Source: Flavobacteriaceae bacterium TMED48
Lineage (GTDB): Bacteria; Bacteroidota; Bacteroidia; Flavobacteriales; Flavobacteriaceae
DNA length: 7,264 nucleotides
Direction: 5' to 3'
Assembly (NCBI GenBank): GCA_002167945.1
Contig: NHDB01000015.1
Span: forward strand, 86,301 to 93,564
Shown here piece after piece: positions 6,577-7,264 of the stretch (its first letter is position 1; every line of letters begins with the position of its first letter). Under the pieces are notes generated by a model. The model saw only the letters and a list, made by a program, of their open reading frames with translations. It had not been told where the DNA came from and did not search any database. A program made the position numbers and the translations under genes.

Positions 6577-7264
6577 TTGGAAAACATTTACCTCTACATC
6601 ATCATCTTATTAGGTATCCTTGCTATAGGTGACCTAATTGTAGGAGTCAGTAATGATGCTGTAAATTTTCTGAATTCAGCTATTGGTTCAAAGGCCATTT
6701 CATTTAGAAACATCATGATATTAGCAAGCTTAGGAATTGCGTTTGGAGCCTTTTCTTCAAGTGGAATGATGGAGGTTGCTCGTAAGGGTATATTTAATCC
6801 CAGTGCGTTTTTCTTTGATGAGATCATCTACATCTTTATGGCAGTGATGATGACTGACATCTTACTGCTAGACTTTTTCAATACCTTAGGACTCCCAACA
6901 TCAACTACAGTATCAATTGTTTTTGAACTACTCGGTGCCGCTGTAGTAATGGCAGCAGTTAAAATTATCAATGGTGGGGGAACCCTCGTTGAGCTTTCGA
7001 ATTATATCAATACAGAAAAAGCTTCTCAAATTATTTTAGGAATCTTACTATCCATATTTATTGCATTTACAATTGGTGCCTTCTCCCAATGGATATCAAG
7101 ACTGATCTACAGTTATCAATACGATAAAAAATCAGCCTCCCTGAATGCCCTTTTTGGCGGCTTGGCACTAGCCTCAATTTTTAACTTTATTCTAATTAAG
7201 GGTATTAAGAGTACGCCATACGCCGACCTAAAATTTGAGTTTCTCTCCGGGTTAACCATCAATG
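6577..7264 (+). CDS. PiT-family inorganic phosphate transporter (partial, TTG start, C-terminus beyond window)
   Basis: 229 codons are present and the frame is open to the window edge. The N-terminus reads (M)ENIYLYIIILLG, and PiT hallmarks follow: GVSNDAVNFLNSAIGSKA (23-40) and GLPTSTTVSIVFELLGAA (105-122), each lying in or beside hydrophobic segments. Other membrane spans are clear near residues 4-22, 44-60, 83-101, 109-130 and 150-170. PiT proteins move inorganic phosphate, often as a metal-phosphate complex, across the inner membrane with protons or sodium. An in-frame TGA at 6568-6570 leaves only a few codons for initiation, there is no ATG until 6715, and starting there would delete the first signature; TTG at 6577 gives the MENIYLY start I recall for flavobacterial relatives. 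Spacing of 13 bp from the receptor stop argues for cotranscription. Bacteroidetes relatives are usually much longer than this fragment, so most of the protein probably lies outside the window. Confidence 0.9.
   Translation, partial: MENIYLYIIILLGILAIGDLIVGVSNDAVNFLNSAIGSKAISFRNIMILASLGIAFGAFSSSGMMEVARKGIFNPSAFFFDEIIYIFMAVMMTDILLLDFFNTLGLPTSTTVSIVFELLGAAVVMAAVKIINGGGTLVELSNYINTEKASQIILGILLSIFIAFTIGAFSQWISRLIYSYQYDKKSASLNALFGGLALASIFNFILIKGIKSTPYADLKFEFLSGLTIN

Noticed and set aside
6594..6827. Minus-strand open frame of 77 codons at the right side
   Set aside because: It is antisense to the PiT transporter, whose signatures are clear in the plus-strand frame starting at TTG 6577.

Overview
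The window looks like chromosomal DNA from a low-GC member of the Bacteroidetes, most likely a (possibly marine) flavobacterium. The evidence is the combination of a TonB-dependent receptor with an N-terminal carboxypeptidase-regulatory-like domain, a lipoprotein with an acidic run right after its lipid cysteine, a PiT transporter of the MENIYLY...SNDAVNFLNSAIGSKA type, A-rich start regions without Shine-Dalgarno sequences, and intergenic matches to the Bacteroidetes -7 promoter motif TAnnTTTG. No mobile element, CRISPR array, tRNA or rRNA was seen, and no gene is visibly broken.

Layout. The left third reads on the minus strand: dgt (dGTP triphosphohydrolase, 857-2176), then 50 bp further on a polytopic membrane metallophosphoesterase (806 down to the window edge, C-terminus missing). 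A 148-bp divergent intergenic region (2177-2324) carries a regularly spaced set of TTAA-type half-sites just upstream of a perfect -7 motif. The right two thirds read on the plus strand: a predicted surface-exposed, parallel beta-helix-like lipoprotein (2325-3638), an 87-bp gap with a perfect 15-bp-stem hairpin that probably terminates transcription plus a second -7 motif, a complete 945-residue TonB-dependent outer-membrane receptor (3726-6563), and only 13 bp later a PiT-family inorganic phosphate transporter (6577 to the window edge) that appears to start with TTG.

How the genes may work together. The receptor and the phosphate transporter are almost certainly cotranscribed. The lipoprotein lies directly upstream of the receptor in the position often taken by a receptor partner. 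The most interesting reading is an envelope-spanning uptake route: surface lipoprotein, TonB-gated outer-membrane channel, PiT permease in the inner membrane, all for phosphate or a phosphate-containing ligand. The lipoprotein is not recognisably SusD, so this would be a non-SusD lipoprotein/receptor pair. The 11-bp-period direct repeats before the lipoprotein promoter have the geometry of a PhoB/PhoP-type site, which fits, but this is inference. The neighbouring metallophosphoesterase probably acts in the periplasm; dgt belongs to nucleotide metabolism and is probably only a neighbour.
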